A stretch of 21,895 bases of DNA from JBBIND01 sp037444075 (GTDB lineage Bacteria > Acidobacteriota > Terriglobia > Bryobacterales > Bryobacteraceae). The DNA lies in assembly GCA_037444075.1 (NCBI GenBank), contig JBBIND010000072.1, positions 1-21,895 on the forward strand, in the 5' to 3' direction. A program made the position numbers and the translations under genes. How positions within the stretch are numbered: position 1 is the first letter of the stretch; each line of letters begins with the position of its first letter. The notes below the pieces were generated by a model. The model made no database searches, was not told where the DNA came from, and was given only the letters and a program-made list of their open reading frames with translations. This document shows, one piece after another, positions 21,471-21,895 of the stretch.

Positions 21471-21895
21471 GTCCAGGCGCCGTAGTCGAGCGGCCGCCCG
21501 TCCAGCGTGGGCGTCTCGCCGTAGGTGAACTGCATTTGCCGCCCGCGCAACGTGCGGAACCGCACCGCCGGCGTTGGCTCGGTGGCCATCTCGATCGGCA
21601 GCGCCAGCTCGGCGGCGCGGAAAGCTTCCAGCGTCGCGTACTCGCCCGCCGGTGCAACCTGCACCACCGCTCCATTCTTCAGGTAGAGGCTGACGAGCCG
21701 CTTCCCGCCTCCCTCGATAGGCTTCCAGTGATAGGGCTGCAGCGGGCGGTAGGCGATCCAGGCGTCGCCGCCGCGTGTGAAAATCCAGCCCGAGGGGTGT
21801 TCCTCCACAAAGGCGAGAGCTTTGGAAAAGAAACCGTTGATGTGCGGGAGCGGGATCTGCCCGCTCACGTTGTCGTCTACTACGTGATCGCCCTG
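21467..21895 (-). CDS. unrecognised protein, C-terminal part (5' end outside window)
   Basis: The reading frame is open from the window edge to a stop at 21467-21469, giving 142 residues of the C-terminal part of a larger protein. Visible phrases are P-L-P-H-I-N-G-F-F-S-K-A-L, H-P-S-G-W-I-F-T-R-G-G-D-A-W-I-A-Y-R and G-R-P-L-D-Y-G-A-W at the end, with many short strands and aromatic residues. This looks like the beta-sheet domain at the end of a carbohydrate-active or other secreted enzyme, but the family is not recognised. The end at G-A-W-T is abrupt: I would expect the chain to continue, and the piece right after it belongs to a different type of protein, so the 3' end may have been lost in a deletion. 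Confidence 0.6.
   Translation of the reverse strand, partial: QGDHVVDDNVSGQIPLPHINGFFSKALAFVEEHPSGWIFTRGGDAWIAYRPLQPYHWKPIEGGGKRLVSLYLKNGAVVQVAPAGEYATLEAFRAAELALPIEMATEPTPAVRFRTLRGRQMQFTYGETPTLDGRPLDYGAWT

Noticed and set aside
1..21895. tRNA genes, CRISPR arrays, insertion sequences, integrase or attachment repeats
   Set aside because: Looked for in the intergenic parts on both strands; no cloverleaf, regular short repeat array, transposase or flanking direct repeat was seen, although weak or degraded ones could be missed by eye.

Overview
The window reads as a GC-rich chromosome segment from an acidobacterium close to Candidatus Solibacter / Bryobacterales. The best clue is the gene at 13189-15639, whose N-terminus carries the domain family (TIGR03437-like) first described in Solibacter. 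Widespread GTG/TTG starts, 4-base gene overlaps and Flp/Tad pilus genes agree with this, but the taxonomy is inferred from protein style, not from an rRNA gene. No rRNA, tRNA, CRISPR array, transposase or phage gene is visible.

Left part (1-7028, all minus strand). Reading along the minus strand from 7028: tgt, yajC, secD, secF (the common tgt-yajC-secDF order), then a TonB-family protein, an ExbB/TolQ channel protein and two ExbD/TolR proteins, the last cut by the window edge. Both halves are envelope machines powered by the proton-motive force: SecDF pulls exported proteins across the membrane, and Exb/TonB transmits energy to the outer membrane. A strong hairpin lies between exbB and the first exbD.

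Middle (7082-9672, plus strand). cysS (cysteinyl-tRNA synthetase) is followed almost without a gap by a PLP-dependent trans-sulfuration enzyme.

Accessory cassette (about 9834-13176, plus strand). After a 240-base intergenic region with an AT-rich promoter that contains a perfect 12-bp palindrome come six tightly packed genes of unknown function: a 110-aa protein, two clear tandem paralogues resembling DUF2589-type proteins, a third diverged relative, a coiled-coil protein and a TPR protein with 42-residue repeats and a lysine/arginine-rich tail. Overlapping or near-touching ends point to one operon and perhaps one complex. This is the best candidate for an undescribed system here.

Right part. 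A convergent secreted 816-aa Solibacter-type protein (13189-15639) is divergent from an operon of a fosmidomycin-resistance-like MFS transporter, queC and queE (15718-18304), joined by ATGA overlaps. With tgt on the left, this gives two separate queuosine loci in the window. Next comes a minimal Flp/Tad cluster, cpaB-tadB-tadC (18424-21109), without the secretin or ATPase genes nearby. The window ends with the 3' part of an unrecognised gene on the minus strand, abutting a short piece that looks like the tail of a PQQ-type beta-propeller protein.
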